A stretch of 64,000 nucleotides of DNA, from the NCBI GenBank assembly GCA_008009225.1, contig CM017763.1:33654866-33718865 (forward strand), in the 5' to 3' direction. A program made the translations under genes and the position numbers. Each line of letters begins with the position of its first letter. Position 1 is the first letter of the stretch. The notes under the pieces are model-generated. The model made no database searches and was not told the origin of the DNA. It saw only the letters and a program-made list of their open reading frames with translations. Shown piece by piece: positions 1 through 11,325 of the stretch. Source of the DNA: Acer yangbiense. Its lineage: Eukaryota; Streptophyta; Magnoliopsida; Sapindales; Sapindaceae.

Positions 1-1819
1 CACTCGAACCTCGAAATCCACTATATGAAAAGACGGTTACACCCTCAAGTGATTCTCGGACCCTCACCCTAGATAACCTCAGGCTATGGACACTACCACT
101 CGCCACTCTTGGTTCAATCCCTAGTGATATCCCCTGATACACTACTCTTGGCGTGAGCACCCTCTAATCTACCACGCGGGCCTTTTATAGCGGCTCTAGT
201 CCAATTTACTTGATCCTCGAAGTCACTACTTGTAATGATGTTTACAGCCTAATCCCGGTCTGTAACCCACCACTACTACCCAGCGGGCCTGTAATAGCAA
301 CCCTAGACCAAGACTTTAATCTCTCAAAAGAGATGCACAACCCTATGTGAATATGTATGAATATTCAATTAATGCAATAAGAGCTAGGGTACTCTAAATG
401 CTTACCTAGGATTATAAGATGACAATATAATCAATCCTAGATATCACATATAGCTATATGTCATGGCATATAACTTTAGCTAAGTAAAGGATAACCAATC
501 CTAGATACAAAGCTATCATATAAAACCCACAAACATTCAAAGGATTAACTAGTTGATTAAAAAACAATCTATCAACCTAGTTATCAATACATCACTCAAG
601 AATGTTCATGGCATAGCTTTTAGGCAATAATGACCTAATCAAATAAGCTATGAAAAATAATCTCAATCAACAAATGAGATCAATTAGCTAGATGGCATAT
701 GAACATTAAAGCCTAGCTAACAAATAATAACCCAATCAACACATAATCTCAATCTTATATGTAGAATTTAATCTAAACACATATAAGTAAAATATGAGAT
801 CAAATTGATAAGTAGAAACACTAATTATGTAAGATAAAAGTGTTCAACAAATCATACCATGTGTGTTGAAGAAGACCCATGCATTAGCATATGCTAGATG
901 AACCTAGATGATGCCTAGATGATGATTTGTGCATGTGGGAATGGGTTTAGAGAATTAAAGATGTGATCTTTAAGCTTTTTCTCTCAAGTCTCTCTAAATA
1001 TCTCTCTAGGGTTCTTGGGATGCAAGACTTGTATTCTGAACCAGAGATAAGGATGTATTTATAGAGACCAAAAACAGGGCAGGTGAAAATACAATTTTGC
1101 CCTTGAAACGCACCGATCGGCGGTTTCAATCGGCGGCCAGGCCGCCGAATTGAACCGCCGAATGGCTCCCGAGTGGAACAGGGGAACTTCGGCGACTTCG
1201 TTCGGCGGTTTGGAAACCGCCGATCCCAACCGCCGTTTTGGACCCGAGAGATATATTTCAATCAGGTCTCATTCGGCTGTTTCGAACGGCGGCCAGGCTG
1301 CCGAATGTAACCGCCGTTTCACCAAAAATGGTGAAACCAAGGAGAAACCAAAGGCATCTCCACCGGCGATCATCGCGCAAAACGAAGCACATCAACGTGC
1401 ACGCGCGGACGTTTCCGAACATCCTTCGGGAAACGAATTACACCACACTAAAAGCTAACATACATGAAGTGTAAGTGTGGGTATTGAATGCATTCTAATG
1501 CCTATCATGTCATGGCATTTCATAAAACAAGATGCAATCAATTTAATGCAAGAAGAGACATTGAATAAACAATAAAGCACAATGCACACAAAATATAAAC
1601 ACAACATTCAAGAATATGAGATATGCATGTTGTGTGTGTGTGCAACTATATCTCTTCAAGCCAAAGTAAGCACAAGATATACCTTTGGTGCTTGTCCTCT
1701 TGAGGTCTTGGAAAGGGTCTTTGATCTTCAACCTTAATGACCTAGACTACCCTTACAACCAAACCCCAACATGTGGTTTGACCACGAAATAAGCCAATCA
1801 ACAAAAGGGAATCCTTACA
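1..1819 (-). mobile_element. 3' LTR (copy A), left end outside window
   Basis: It ends on the plus strand in ...CCTTACA at 1819, the reverse complement of the TGTAAGG that opens every LTR of this family here. It matches 6050-7864 almost base for base. A TATA-like TATAAATA lies at 1063-1056 on the minus strand, and the GC-rich repeat array occupies about 1109-1317. Small open frames in this LTR recur in the other copies only because the DNA is repeated. Confidence 0.9.
1056..1317 (-). promoter_or_regulatory. U3 promoter of LTR A: GC-rich dyad-repeat array plus TATA box
   Basis: Short motifs of the form TTCGGCGGTTT and AACCGCCGAA alternate in both orientations over about 200 bases, next to CAGGCCGCCGAA. 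The array sits just upstream of TATAAATA (1063-1056) in the LTR's own orientation, so it is in U3, where enhancers are expected. The GCCGCC core matches the GCC-box read by plant ERF factors; binding is inference. Confidence 0.65.
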
Positions 1820-1831
1820 ATCTCCCCCTTT
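1820..1831 (-). promoter_or_regulatory. Polypurine tract (plus-strand primer) of the left copia element
   Basis: The minus strand reads AAAGGGGGAGAT directly against the TGTAAGG start of LTR A. This is the expected position and composition of the RNase H-resistant primer. The same tract recurs at 61421-61432. Confidence 0.85.
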
Positions 1832-3062
1832 GGCTATTTCGTGACAAAACCACCACTCACATTGATTCCTCACAACATAATAGAAACTACGGGTCTACTA
1901 TGATTTTCTACTTTACAAAGAGATAAGATAAATAGTCTTGAAGTCTTCAATCTCAAGTAGAACAATCAATCCCTGAAAGCACAGTTTCTATACTTTCCAA
2001 TACAAGAAAAGGTGAGATGAATCAAGTGAGATAAAACAAGCATTTGCATTTAAGAATATAAGTACAACATCATGCAATGTATGAATGTGCAATTGCTCCC
2101 CCTCAAAGGGTTACTCCCCCTCAATTAGTATTCTCCCCAACATGCACAATTGCTACTACAATTTGCAACTCCCCTTACCACAACATACTCCCCCTTTTTG
2201 TCATGATATAGACAAAGGAGTAGTCCCCAACCGGGTCACTCAAGGCAAAGAGAGATAGTAGCATTCTAGTATATGCATAATCAATATAAGTCACTTTATG
2301 CAATCTCAATTTATTGGAGAGAAACAAGGAGATTTATTTAAAGAAAATGTGTGAATCAAAAAATTGCTTTGCATACAAGACATGTAGCATTTAAGTTCAA
2401 AATATCATGGTATTTGGCAAAGCAAATGACAAAGGTTTTCAATATGAATTCAAACCAATTTCACCAATGTCAAGAGAGAAGCAAGAATATAGGCTTTCAT
2501 TGATTTCAATTTAAGAACAACTATATCCAACTTTATAAGCCAAACATGTCATGAGAAACTTTACACCCTATTTGATTTTTCCGGATAAATATCCGTATGA
2601 TAGTAGACATGTTCAACCAATAAAGAAAGAGAGACATTTGGATTGTAAAATCCTTGAATGGATACAAGATCCTTTTTCATTTGAGTCTCATAAGCTTTTT
2701 CACACATTTTGTTTTTTTGCATTTAAAAATTGCAATCATCAAAACATGCTTTTTAAGATAAACATTTAGCATGTCATTTAGCAATCATCATGTCATGGAG
2801 ATCATTATAGGTCATTCAAATTAAATCCTATGTATATATCTCCTAGTCCAAAAATGCATGTTTGAACATAAATATGACATGGATTGCAATACAAGCATTG
2901 ATCACACTTATTGAATAGAAAATATATATACATAGTGTAACCAAGCTAACTCAAGCAACAAAAAGAGAAGCATAAGATATTTCAAATTTTTTGCAAGTGA
3001 CAAGATGCAAAATAGCTCTCTTTGCTTAAGTTCCCCATATGGGGTCAAATATCCACACCACT
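1832..3062 (-). mobile_element. Non-coding 3' internal region of the left copia element
   Basis: This stretch lies between the last gag remnant and the polypurine tract. It has no convincing ORF and is clearly the same sequence as 40500-44219 (minus its insertion) and 61433-62690 in the two other family members. The ORF-like stretch at 2551-2769 is not supported as a gene. Confidence 0.75.
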
Positions 3063-3521
3063 TCAATGAAGGGCATGTGGTCTAAAAGACTTACCAAGTC
3101 CATAGGACCTAGTTGAACATATTTGAGACATGTTTGTCTCGTAGCAAGCGGGTTCGTCTTTTCTAATCCACTTAGGTGTCTCAATAACATACCTAGTGGT
3201 CATAGGTTCTAGAGTTCTAGATGGTAAAGGATCATGCAAATGATTATTTTCCTTTTTAAGGACATGCATCTTAGCTCTAGCCTTTTTCTTTTCAATCATG
3301 CATATAAGATTACATATTTAAATGTAATGCAAGCAACTTGGTCTAACATGACCAACAATACCACACAAATGACAAGAGGAGATAAGGTTAGGAATTACAC
3401 CATTCCCTTGAGCATGCAAAAGTGCTTTCCCTTGTCGTTGTGGTTGTCTTGGTAGTTGGATAGGATCTCTCCTCCTTTGATGATGACCAAGACAATGTTG
3501 CTTGCTCGGTTGAGCTTGCAT
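3063..3521 (-). pseudogene. gag C-terminal remnant with second zinc knuckle
   Basis: Two frames (3521-3318 and 3299-3063) together match the segment read at 40020-40480 in the 33.9-45.9 kb element. The first carries a CX2CX4HX4C knuckle (CHLCGIVGHVRPSC) at 3374-3333. The second begins with a lysine-rich stretch (EKKKARAK) and ends at 3063, just before the sequence becomes the shared non-coding 3' region. In pol-bearing copia elements this would continue towards protease; here it stops. It is broken by a stop or frame change between the two parts and by the absence of an N-terminal half. The family match is good; any function is doubtful. Confidence 0.7.
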
Positions 3522-3538
3522 GATTGATCACTTCCCTA

Positions 3539-5517
3539 TGAAACAAATTAGAGGCGTGTTCTATATAAAGCTAGAGGGGGGGTGAATAGATTTTATCTAA
3601 TTATTACCCAATTTTCGCATGCAAGTCAATTTTATGAAAATACCCCTAGCAAGTCAACAAAACATACAAGTGTAATAAGATGCGGAAATAATAAATGACA
3701 CTTGATGTTTACGTGGAAACCCTCAACAGGGAAAAACCACGGGCTGGTAAGTGCGCCACACTCGAACCTCGAAATCCACTATATGAAAAGACGGTTACAC
3801 CCTCAAGTGATTCTCGGACCCTCACCCTAGATAACCTCAGGCTATGGACACTACCAATTGCCACTCTTGGTTCAATCCCTAGTGATATCCCCTGATACAC
3901 TACTCTTGGCGTGAGCACCCTCTAATCTACCACGCGGGCCTTTTATAACGGCTCTAGTCCAATTTGCTTGAGGCCTAAGCACACTTAGCCCCAAGACTTC
4001 AATCTCTCAAAAGAGATGCACAACCCTATGTGAATATGTATGAATATTCAATTAATGCAATAAGAGCTAGGGTACTCTAAATGCTTACCTAGGATTATAA
4101 GATGACAAAATAATCAATCCTAGATATCACATATAGCTATATGACATGGCATATAACTTTAGCTAAGTAAAGGATAACCAATCCTAGATACAAAGTTATC
4201 ATATAAAACCCACAAACATTCAAAGGATTAACTAGTTGATTAAAAAATAATCTATCAACCTAGTTATCAATACATCACACAAGAATGTTCATGGCATAGC
4301 TTTTAGGCAATAATGACCTAATCAAATAAGCTATGAAAAATAATCTCAATCAATAAATGAGATCAATTAGCTAGATGGCATATGAACATTAAAGCCTAGC
4401 TAACAAATAATAACCCAATCAACACATAATCTCAATCTTATATGTAGAAATTAATCTAAACACATATAAGTAAAATATGAGATAAAATTGATAAGTAAAA
4501 ACACTAATTATGTAAGATAAAAGTGTTCAACAAATCATACCATGTGTGTTGAAGAAGACCCATGCATTGGCATATGCTAGATGAACCTAGATGATGCCTA
4601 GATGATGATTTGTGCATGTGGGAATGGGTTTAGAGAATTAAAGATGTGATCTTTAAGGATTTTTCTCTCAAGTCTCTCTAAATATCTCTCTAGGGTTCTT
4701 GGGATGCAAGACTTGTATTCTGAACCAGAGATAAGGATGTATTTATAGAGACCAAAAACAGGGCAGGTGAAAATACAATTTTGCCCTTGAAACGCTCCGA
4801 TCGGCGGTTTCATTCGGCGGCCAGGCCGCCGAATTGAACCGCCGAATGGCTCCCGAGTGGAACAGGAGAACTTCGGCGACTTCATTCGGCGGTTTGGAAA
4901 CCGCCGATCCCAACCGCCGTTTTGGACCCGAGAGATATATTTCAATCAGGTCTCATTCGGCGGTTTCGAACGGCGGCTTCGAACGGCGGCCAGGCCGCCG
5001 AACGTAACCGCCGATTCACCAAAAATGGTGAAACCAAGGAGAAGCCAAAGGCATCTCCACCGGCGATCATCGCGCAAAACAAAGCACATCAACGTGCACG
5101 CGCGGACGTTTCCGAACATCCTTAGGGAAACGAATTACACCACACTAAAAGCTAACATACATGAAGTGCAAGTGTGGGTATTGAATGCATCCTAATGCCT
5201 ATCATGTCATGGCATTTCATATAACAAGATGCAATCAATTTAATGCAAGAAGAGACATTGAATAAACAATAAAGCACAATGCACACAAAATATAAACACA
5301 ACATTCAAGAATAAGAGTTATGCATGTTGTGTGTGTGTGCAACTATATCTCTTCAAGCCAAAGTAAGCACAAGATATACCTTTGGTGCTTGTCCTCTTGA
5401 GGTCTTGGAAAGGGTCTTTGATCTTCAACCTTAATGACCTAGACTACCCTTACAACCAAACCCCAACATGTGGTTTGACCACGAAATAAGCCAATCAATT
5501 TAATGGGAATCCTTACA
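3539..5517 (-). mobile_element. Solo LTR (copy B) nested inside the left copia element
   Basis: It runs from TGAAACAAATTAG (3539) to CCTTACA (5517) and is flanked by a perfect 5-bp duplication, CCCTA, at 3534-3538 and 5518-5522. Joining the flanks restores the order of the host element, seen intact at 39978-40040. No internal sequence remains, so it is a product of LTR-LTR recombination. It lacks a block of about 80 bases of A and C (around 6270-6350 in C), so it is a slightly different subfamily member. Confidence 0.93.
4740..5013 (-). promoter_or_regulatory. U3 promoter of LTR B: GC-rich array plus TATA box
   Basis: TATAAATA lies at 4747-4740 on the minus strand, with the array at about 4801-5013. 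Compared with LTR C it has an extra unit near 4970-4995 (two consecutive 'CGAACGGCGGC' blocks), so the array varies in unit number between copies. Confidence 0.6.
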
Positions 5518-5836
5518 CCCTATTAAGATCGTAGGTTGAGGGAAGTTAGCCTTCTTGGTTGGTTAGACCAAGATTGAGGAAGGCTTGGGCTTGAAGCTCT
5601 TTGGTGATGTGAGCAACGCCCTTTCATCTTCGTCTCCTCTCTCACCTTAGAGGGACATCTCCTTATCAGAGTCATTTTCATCTCTCTCAAATTCACTCAT
5701 AGTGTTTGAGTCAAATGAATGCATATGAGAAGAATGCAAGATGTATGTCAAAAACAACAATCATACAAAATGCACAACACACCAAAAATGAGCAAGGATC
5801 ACATATGTATGTCTAGGAACCCGCTCTGATACCAAT
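5518..5836 (-). mobile_element. Primer-binding site, leader and gag start of the left copia element
   Basis: Directly after the 5' LTR the minus strand reads TGGTATCAGAGC (5834-5823), complementary to the 3' end of initiator Met-tRNA, two bases from the LTR end. A leader follows, then ATG at 5700 opening 18 codons that end at TAA (5649-5647). The remaining bases correspond to the region just before the second gag knuckle in the sister element, so nearly all of gag is deleted. Confidence 0.85.
5647..5700 (-). pseudogene. gag 5' stub (18 codons)
   Basis: This short reading frame starts at the ATG in the position equivalent to the gag start of the sister element (35780). Both begin Met-Ser-(Asp/Glu)-Phe. 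It ends after 18 codons. It marks where gag used to begin and cannot encode a working capsid protein. Confidence 0.6.
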
Positions 5837-7864
5837 TGAAAAGAATTAGAGGCGTGTTCTATATATAAAGCTAGAGGGGGGGTGAATAGATTTTATCTAA
5901 TTATTACCCAATTTTCGCGTGCATGTCAATTTTACGAAAATACCCCTAGCAAGTCAACAATACATACAAGTGTAATAAGATGCGGAAATAATAAAAGACA
6001 CTTGATGTTTACGTGGAAACCCTCAACAGGGAAAAACCACGGGCTGGTAAGTGCGCCACACTCGAACCTCGAAATCCACTATATGAAAAGACGGTTACAC
6101 CCTCAAGTGATTCTCGGACCCTCACCCTAGATAACCTCAGGCTATGGACACTACCACTCGCCACTCTTGGTTCAATCCCTAGTGATATCCCCTGATACAC
6201 TACTCTTGGCGTGAGCACCCTCTAATCTACCACGCGGGCCTTTTATAGCGGCTCTAGTCCAATTTACTTGATCCTCGAAGTCACTACTTGTAATGATGTT
6301 TACAGCCTAATCCCGGTCTGTAACCCACCACTACTACCCAGCGGGCCTGTAATAGCAACCCTAGACCAAGACTTTAATCTCTCAAAAGAGATGCACAACC
6401 CTATGTGAATATGTATGAATATTCAATTAATGCAATAAGAGCTAGGGTACTCTAAATGCTTACCTAGGATTATAAGATGACAATATAATCAATCCTAGAT
6501 ATCACATATAGCTATATGTCATGGCATATAACTTTAGCTAAGTAAAGGATAACCAATCCTAGATACAAAGCTATCATATAAAACCCACAAACATTCAAAG
6601 GATTAACTAGTTGATTAAAAAACAATCTATCAACCTAGTTATCAATACATCACTCAAGAATGTTCATGGCATAGCTTTTAGGCAATAATGACCTAATCAA
6701 ATAAGCTATGAAAAATAATCTCAATCAACAAATGAGATCAATTAGCTAGATGGCATATGAACATTAAAGCCTAGCTAACAAATAATAACCCAATCAACAC
6801 ATAATCTCAATCTTATATGTAGAATTTAATCTAAACACATATAAGTAAAATATGAGATCAAATTGATAAGTAGAAACACTAATTATGTAAGATAAAAGTG
6901 TTCAACAAATCATACCATATGTGTTGAAGAAGACCCATGCATTAGCATATGCTAGATGAACCTAGATGATGCCTAGATGATGATTTGTGCATGTGGGAAT
7001 GGGTTTAGAGAATTAAAGATGTGATCTTTAAGCTTTTTCTCTCAAGTCTCTCTAAATATCTCTCTAGGGTTCTTGGGATGCAAGACTTGTATTCTGAACC
7101 AGAGATAAGGATGTATTTATAGAGACCAAAAACAGGGCAGGTGAAAATACAATTTTGCCCTTGAAACGCACCGATCGGCGGTTTCAATCGGCGGCCAGGC
7201 CGCCGAATGGCTCCCTAGTGGAACAGGGGAACTTCGGCGACTTCGTTCGGCGGTTTGGAAACCGCCGATCCCAACCGCCGTTTTGGACCCGAGAGATATA
7301 TTTCAATCAGGTCTCATTCGGCGGTTTCGAACGGCGGCCAGGCTGCCGAACGTAACCGCCGTTTCACCAAAAATGGTGAAACCAAGGAGAAGCCAAAGGC
7401 ATCTCCACCGGCGATCATCGCGCAAAACGAAGCACATCAACGTGCACGCGCGGACGTTTCCGAACATCCTTCGGAAAACGAATTACACCACACTAATAGC
7501 TAACATACATGAAGTGTAAGTGTGGGTATTGAATGCATCCTAATGCCTATCATGTCATGGCATTTCATAAAACAAGATGCAATCAATTTAATGCAAGAAG
7601 AGACATTGAATAAACAATAAAGCACAATGCACACAAAATATAAACACAACATTCAAGAATAGGAGATATGCATGTTGTGTGTGTGTGCAACTATATCTCT
7701 TCAAGCCAAAGTAAGCACAAGATATACCTTTGGTGCTTGTCCTCTTGAGGTCTTGGAAAGGGTCTTTGATCTTCAACCTTAATGACCTAGACTACCCTTA
7801 CAACCAAACCCCAACATGTGGTTTGACCACGAAATAAGCCAATCAACAAAAGGGAATCCTTACA
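5837..7864 (-). mobile_element. 5' LTR (copy C) of the left copia element
   Basis: TG...CA bounded: TGAAAAGAATTAG at 5837 and CCTTACA at 7864. It is followed on its 3' side (minus strand) by the tRNA primer site, which proves it is the 5' LTR. At 2028 bp it is long, as in SIRE/Maximus elements. Confidence 0.93.
7114..7366 (-). promoter_or_regulatory. U3 promoter of LTR C: GC-rich array plus TATA box
   Basis: TATAAATA is at 7121-7114 and the array at about 7173-7366. This is the shortest array of the three left LTRs: one AATTGAACCGCCG unit present in A and B is missing near 7205. As the 5' LTR it would be the copy that drives the element's transcript. Confidence 0.65.
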
Positions 7865-7887
7865 TTAACCATTAGTTTGACTAACTT

Positions 7888-7945
7888 TAGGACCAATTTG
7901 ATGTATTTTGAATTATATTAGGACCAATTTGATGTATTTTGAATT
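7888..7945. repeat. Tandem duplication, about 31-bp unit, two copies
   Basis: AGGACCAATTTGATGTATTTTGAATTA occurs at about 7890 and again about 31 bases later, in the flank just outside the 5' LTR. Confidence 0.8.
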
Positions 7946-8018
7946 AACAAGTAAAAAAGTGATGTTTCCCAATTAGATTGGGACTAAATTGTAAAAACCC
8001 CATATATATATATATATA

Positions 8019-8546
8019 AAGATCCACTTTGTGAGGAATGTGATTTGAGAAGTTGCTGGTTTTGGGAATCAAATCACCTATCAAAAAATGGTGTCTCAAT
8101 TTGTGTCTAACCAACCAAATTGAGCCATATGTACACAATCATTTACATTTAATTATTTTAAAAAAAATCGTGTACACATGGCCCAATTTAGTTGGTTAGA
8201 CACAAATTGAGACACCATTTTTTGATAGGTGATTTGAATCCCCAATTTTGCACCTTATTATGAGAGAAGGATCACTGAGCTTCTCAAAGTTGGCAAGGAC
8301 AAGAGAGGCTTGGCATCCACTAGAGGACCAAGAAGAAGTGTGAAGAGATGTCTAATGTTCTCCGCAAGATGAGGTAATTTTGAGTGAGAAGCTATTATTT
8401 CTTATCCAGCATTTACTATGCACTCAAACACACAAATTATCTGTCCACTAGCCCATTTATTTGTTATTTTCTGACAGAATTTATAATTTACATTTTACAC
8501 TAGAGGTGGAGAGAAGAAGAAGGCTAGCTACATGAAGTCCACATGA
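8019..8546 (+). pseudogene. RPL36: Ribosomal protein eL36 (RPL36) pseudogene interrupted by a MITE
   Basis: Translating 8019-8063 gives KIHFVRNVI, a TGA stop (8046-8048), then EVAGF. After a 180-bp insertion the frame resumes at 8250 with APYYERRITELLKVGKDKR. It then loses a few codons and changes frame, and another frame ends in KKCEEMSNVLRKM. These match the conserved centre and C-terminus of plant 60S protein eL36, a large-subunit component. An intron seems to remain: exon end at 8373 before GTAATT, acceptor TTTACACTAG at 8503, then GGEKKK and a stop at 8546. This suggests a duplicated genomic copy, not a processed cDNA. Breaks: the internal stop, an in-frame TAG near 8312, a deletion of roughly seven codons, and the MITE. 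The N-terminal exon is not seen. Confidence 0.8.
8064..8243. mobile_element. Foldback MITE inserted in the eL36 pseudogene
   Basis: Arms of about 70 bases are inverted copies: GGGAATCAAATCACCTATCA at 8064 pairs with the complement of ...GATAGGTGATTTGAATCCCC ending at 8243. Both arms contain the GTGTCTCAATTTGTGTCTAACCAAC stretch in opposite sense. Host TTTT lies on both sides. The superfamily is not determined. Confidence 0.85.
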
Positions 8547-8676
8547 CGAGAACTAGAAGCACAATAGTTAGAGGAGTTTGTTTAGCCTATGCAATGTTTA
8601 TTTATTTATTATGCTCAGAAATTTGGTTTGTTCTGAAATTTTTTTTTTTTTATATATATATATAAAAAAGCAACCA

Positions 8677-9264
8677 TTACACAGGAAACATAATAAAAGG
8701 ACTGGAATCCAGCCATAAAAACTCCCTATTAGAGGAGAAAGCCACTAGAGCAAGCTTATGCGCCAAGGAATTTCCAGAATTGGAAATCGCTTGATTCATA
8801 CTACAACCAGCTTCTAGGAAGAAGGCCTTGATATCATTTAATATGAATTTTGAGTCCCTAAGAGAGGGGAGAGGATCATTGATGACAGAAGCTGCCAACT
8901 TAGAGGAAATCTCAGCTAAATCAACACGAAAATTATAGAATTGGGCAAACAATAGACCCTCTCGCAATGCTATCAGCTCACCATCCAAATAACTGAAATT
9001 TCCAAACAACTGCTTAGAACAAGCAGCTAACACCAAACCTTTATCATCCCGAATAGCAGCCCTTACACCAATTGTTCTACCATTTTTTTTCCAGACAACC
9101 GAAGAATTAAGTTTAAGCAGCCCAGGTGGAGGAGCAACCCAATCTGCAGACAGCCTAGCAACAATAGGGAGAGAACGTGAGCTGATAGCACACTTGATTT
9201 TGAAATTCTGATAACATAGCCTCAAAACCAGACACAACCAGCTCTGCGCTTTTACACTTACCAC
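8677..9264 (-). pseudogene. LINE C-terminal RNase H-like (RVT_3) domain
   Basis: After a Pro-rich linker (WVAPPPGLLKLN) the frame shows the RVT_3 fold pattern: G-V-R-A-A-I-R-D-D-K-G, then the glutamate helix E-L-I-A-L-R-E-G-L. The first acidic residue of the usual K-x-N-x-D-G pattern is replaced (KLNSSVVW), so catalysis is unlikely. It is the last coding segment before the LINE 3' end. Confidence 0.8.
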
Positions 9265-9470
9265 AATTCAAAAGAGCATTCCTATTTTCCCAAATGGCCC
9301 AAGCAATAATACAAAAATGACACAGATTATCCTTGCCAAGACTATAACGAACACGCAAAAAAATTTCCAAAACAGAGAGCAGCTACACATCACAAATAAT
9401 ATTGTCAAACCTGGTATAACTCCATGCCTTTTTCGCCTCCTGACATCTGAACAAAGCATGATAAGTAGAC

Positions 9471-9734
9471 TCACAAGGGATAGAACACCGATTGCAGCGA
9501 GGAGAAACTACAACTTCTCTTCCACAGATTCTCCAAAGAGGGTAGAGCATTCAAACACGTCCTCCAAACAAAAATACGCACTTTCGGAGGCAAATTGAGA
9601 CTCCACAAAGTATTCCACCAAAAAAACAAAGAAGAAGAATTAGAAACAGTGGCACCAGAGCTATTTTTAGAGGCTAGATGATAACCACTCTGAATCGAAT
9701 AAACCCCATTTTTTTCGTAGTGCCACTTTAGCAA
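9471..9734 (-). pseudogene. LINE zf-RVT region
   Basis: The frame carries the plant-LINE signature Y-S-x-x-S-G-Y at the start and W-x-L-x-x-P-P-K-V-R-x-F-x-W-R next to a Leu-Pro-x-x-x-x-L, typical of the zinc-binding region between reverse transcriptase and RNase H. The expected cysteine cluster continues into a different frame (9474-9268), so this part is frameshifted. Confidence 0.75.
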
Positions 9735-11325
9735 GTCCCTTCCTCCACTCCAGCTAATAGGATGGAAAGGATCACCTCTTTATCAACAGGCAGCAAAGCA
9801 CGATTGATTTTACCCTCATCCCACCCATGCCTGTTTCTGTCAAAAAGATCAGCAACCAATAGACCAGACTCAGGGTTGGAAGTGATCGTTCGAAATGTGG
9901 ACGTTCTAGGAATCCAGCGGTCCTGAAAGACTTGGATACTCTGACCATCACCTACCACCCATCGTAACCCTTTAACAAGTAAACTTCTACCCCAAACTTA
10001 GCTCCGCCAAATATGAGAACACCCCAGCTTAACGGAAGCTGACAGGAACTCCTCAAACCTAAAATACTTAGCTTTCAAAATCTGGGCAGCTAACGAATTA
10101 GGACATTTCAACACTCTCCAGGCTTGCTTAGCCAATAAAGATTGATTGTAATCCTGTAAATCCTTAAAACCAAGCCCACCCATTTTTTAGGAATACACAT
10201 TTGATCCCAACTAACCCAACTAATCTTCCTCTTTCCTCCTCTGGAACCCCACCAAAACTTTGAAGTCATAGAACTAAGATCATTACACAAACCCATCGGG
10301 AGCTGGAATAAACTCATCGTATAAGTAGATATAGCTTGTGCTACCGTTTTAATCAATACTTCTTTACCGCCAAAGGAGAACGGGCTATCCGTCCAACCCC
10401 TAAATTTCTTCCCAACCCTTTCCTTTATATCATTAAAAAGCCTAATTTTATTCATACCTACCATAGACGGGAGGCCCAGATACTTGTCATGACAATTACC
10501 ATTCGCTATACCCAACAGACTTTGGATTTCAGCCCTAATCCCAATATCCACATTCGGACTGAAGGCAACTTTTGATTTATTGAAATTAATCTGTTGACCA
10601 GATCCTCGCTTATAAACTGAAAGAATCCGCTGAATACAAATGCCACTATCTTTGGTCGCCCTACAAAAAAGAATACTATCATCTGCGAAAAACATATGGC
10701 TCACTATCGGCCCACCGCGACAGCATTTAATACCCAAACCCCTACCATTCTTTTCAGACTCAGAAATCAGACATGAAAGAGCTTCTGCACAAAGTAAAAA
10801 GAGATAGGGAGAGAGCGGACACCCTTGTCTGAGACCTCTGGAGGGCACCACTTCACACACAGAGTTACCATTAAGAAGAAAAGATAGAGAAGAGGTTGAA
10901 ATACAGTCCCTGACCAAATCATTCCAGGAACTTGGGAAATTCATTTTTTCCAGCACCACTTGAATAAAGCTCCACTCAACCCTATCATAAGCTTTACTCA
11001 TATCCAACTTAACAGCCATCGTACCCTTTTTACCTGATTTTTTCCAAGCAATAGAATGAATAGACTCAAAAGCCACTAAAATGTTGTCAAAAATTTGTCT
11101 ACCCGGGACAAAAGCAGACTGATGAGGAGAAATTAAATCCGAGAGATACACCTTTAATCTTGTAGCCATTACCTTAGTCACGGTTTTATATACTACCGTG
11201 CACAAAGAAATCAGCCGAAAATCACTCGGAGAGCTGGGATTCAAAATTTTCGGAATCATGACAACAGTAGAAGAATTGAACTCTCTAATAGAAGAAACCC
11301 CATTGAGAATCCGAAGACACACCAT
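9728..11325 (-). pseudogene. LINE reverse transcriptase (non-LTR), broken
   Basis: The main frame (11325-10108) reads through the fingers and palm of a plant L1 reverse transcriptase: the SDFRLISLC segment, SAFVPGRQIFDN, the first catalytic Asp in KLDMSKAYDRVEW, RGLRQGCPLSPYLF, and FADD (catalytic Asp pair) followed by SILFCRA. The enzyme would copy LINE RNA at a nicked chromosomal target. The frame shifts near 10150 into the next frame (MGGLGFKDLQDYNQSLLAKQAWR, 10183-9998) and then continues in a third (9958-9728), so at least two frameshifts break it. The first frame starts at a truncated edge. Identity of the family is secure. Confidence 0.88.

Larger units (their letters stand above)
1..7864 (-). 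mobile_element. Non-autonomous Ty1/copia element (SIRE/Maximus-like), 3' LTR cut by window edge
   Basis: Read on the minus strand the order is 5' LTR (7864-5837), primer-binding site and gag start (5836-5518), a nested solo LTR (5517-3539), the rest of the internal region (3538-1820) ending in a polypurine tract, and the 3' LTR (1819 to beyond base 1). Without the solo LTR the internal region is only about 2.0 kb and has no protease, integrase, reverse transcriptase or RNase H. The two outer LTRs look nearly identical by eye, which suggests a recent insertion; one visible difference is about 14 bases missing from the 5' LTR near 7200. The sequence right of 7864 begins TTAAC, so the target duplication should read TTAAC just left of the window. 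Lineage is inferred from LTR length, the Met-initiator primer site and the two-knuckle gag layout of the related copies. Confidence 0.85.

Noticed and set aside
1109..1317. CRISPR-like repeat array
   Set aside because: Units are short, in alternating orientation, without constant spacers, within a plant LTR.
3695..6218. Repeated ORFs at 3695-3918 and 6009-6218
   Set aside because: They cover the 3' portion of the LTR (the CCACGGGC...GTGGTTTTTCCC segment in other copies), in both strands; not genes.
947..7776. Families of near-identical small ORFs (for example at 947-1261, 4598-4945, 7005-7187, 1543-1731, 7588-7776)
   Set aside because: They are translations of repeated LTR DNA crossing the GC array, TATA box and leader; they recur because the LTRs recur and have no domain or start context.
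8064..8243. Hairpin as a microRNA precursor
   Set aside because: Arms are near-perfect over about 70 bases and lie as an insertion inside the eL36 pseudogene, which fits a MITE better; no small-RNA evidence available.
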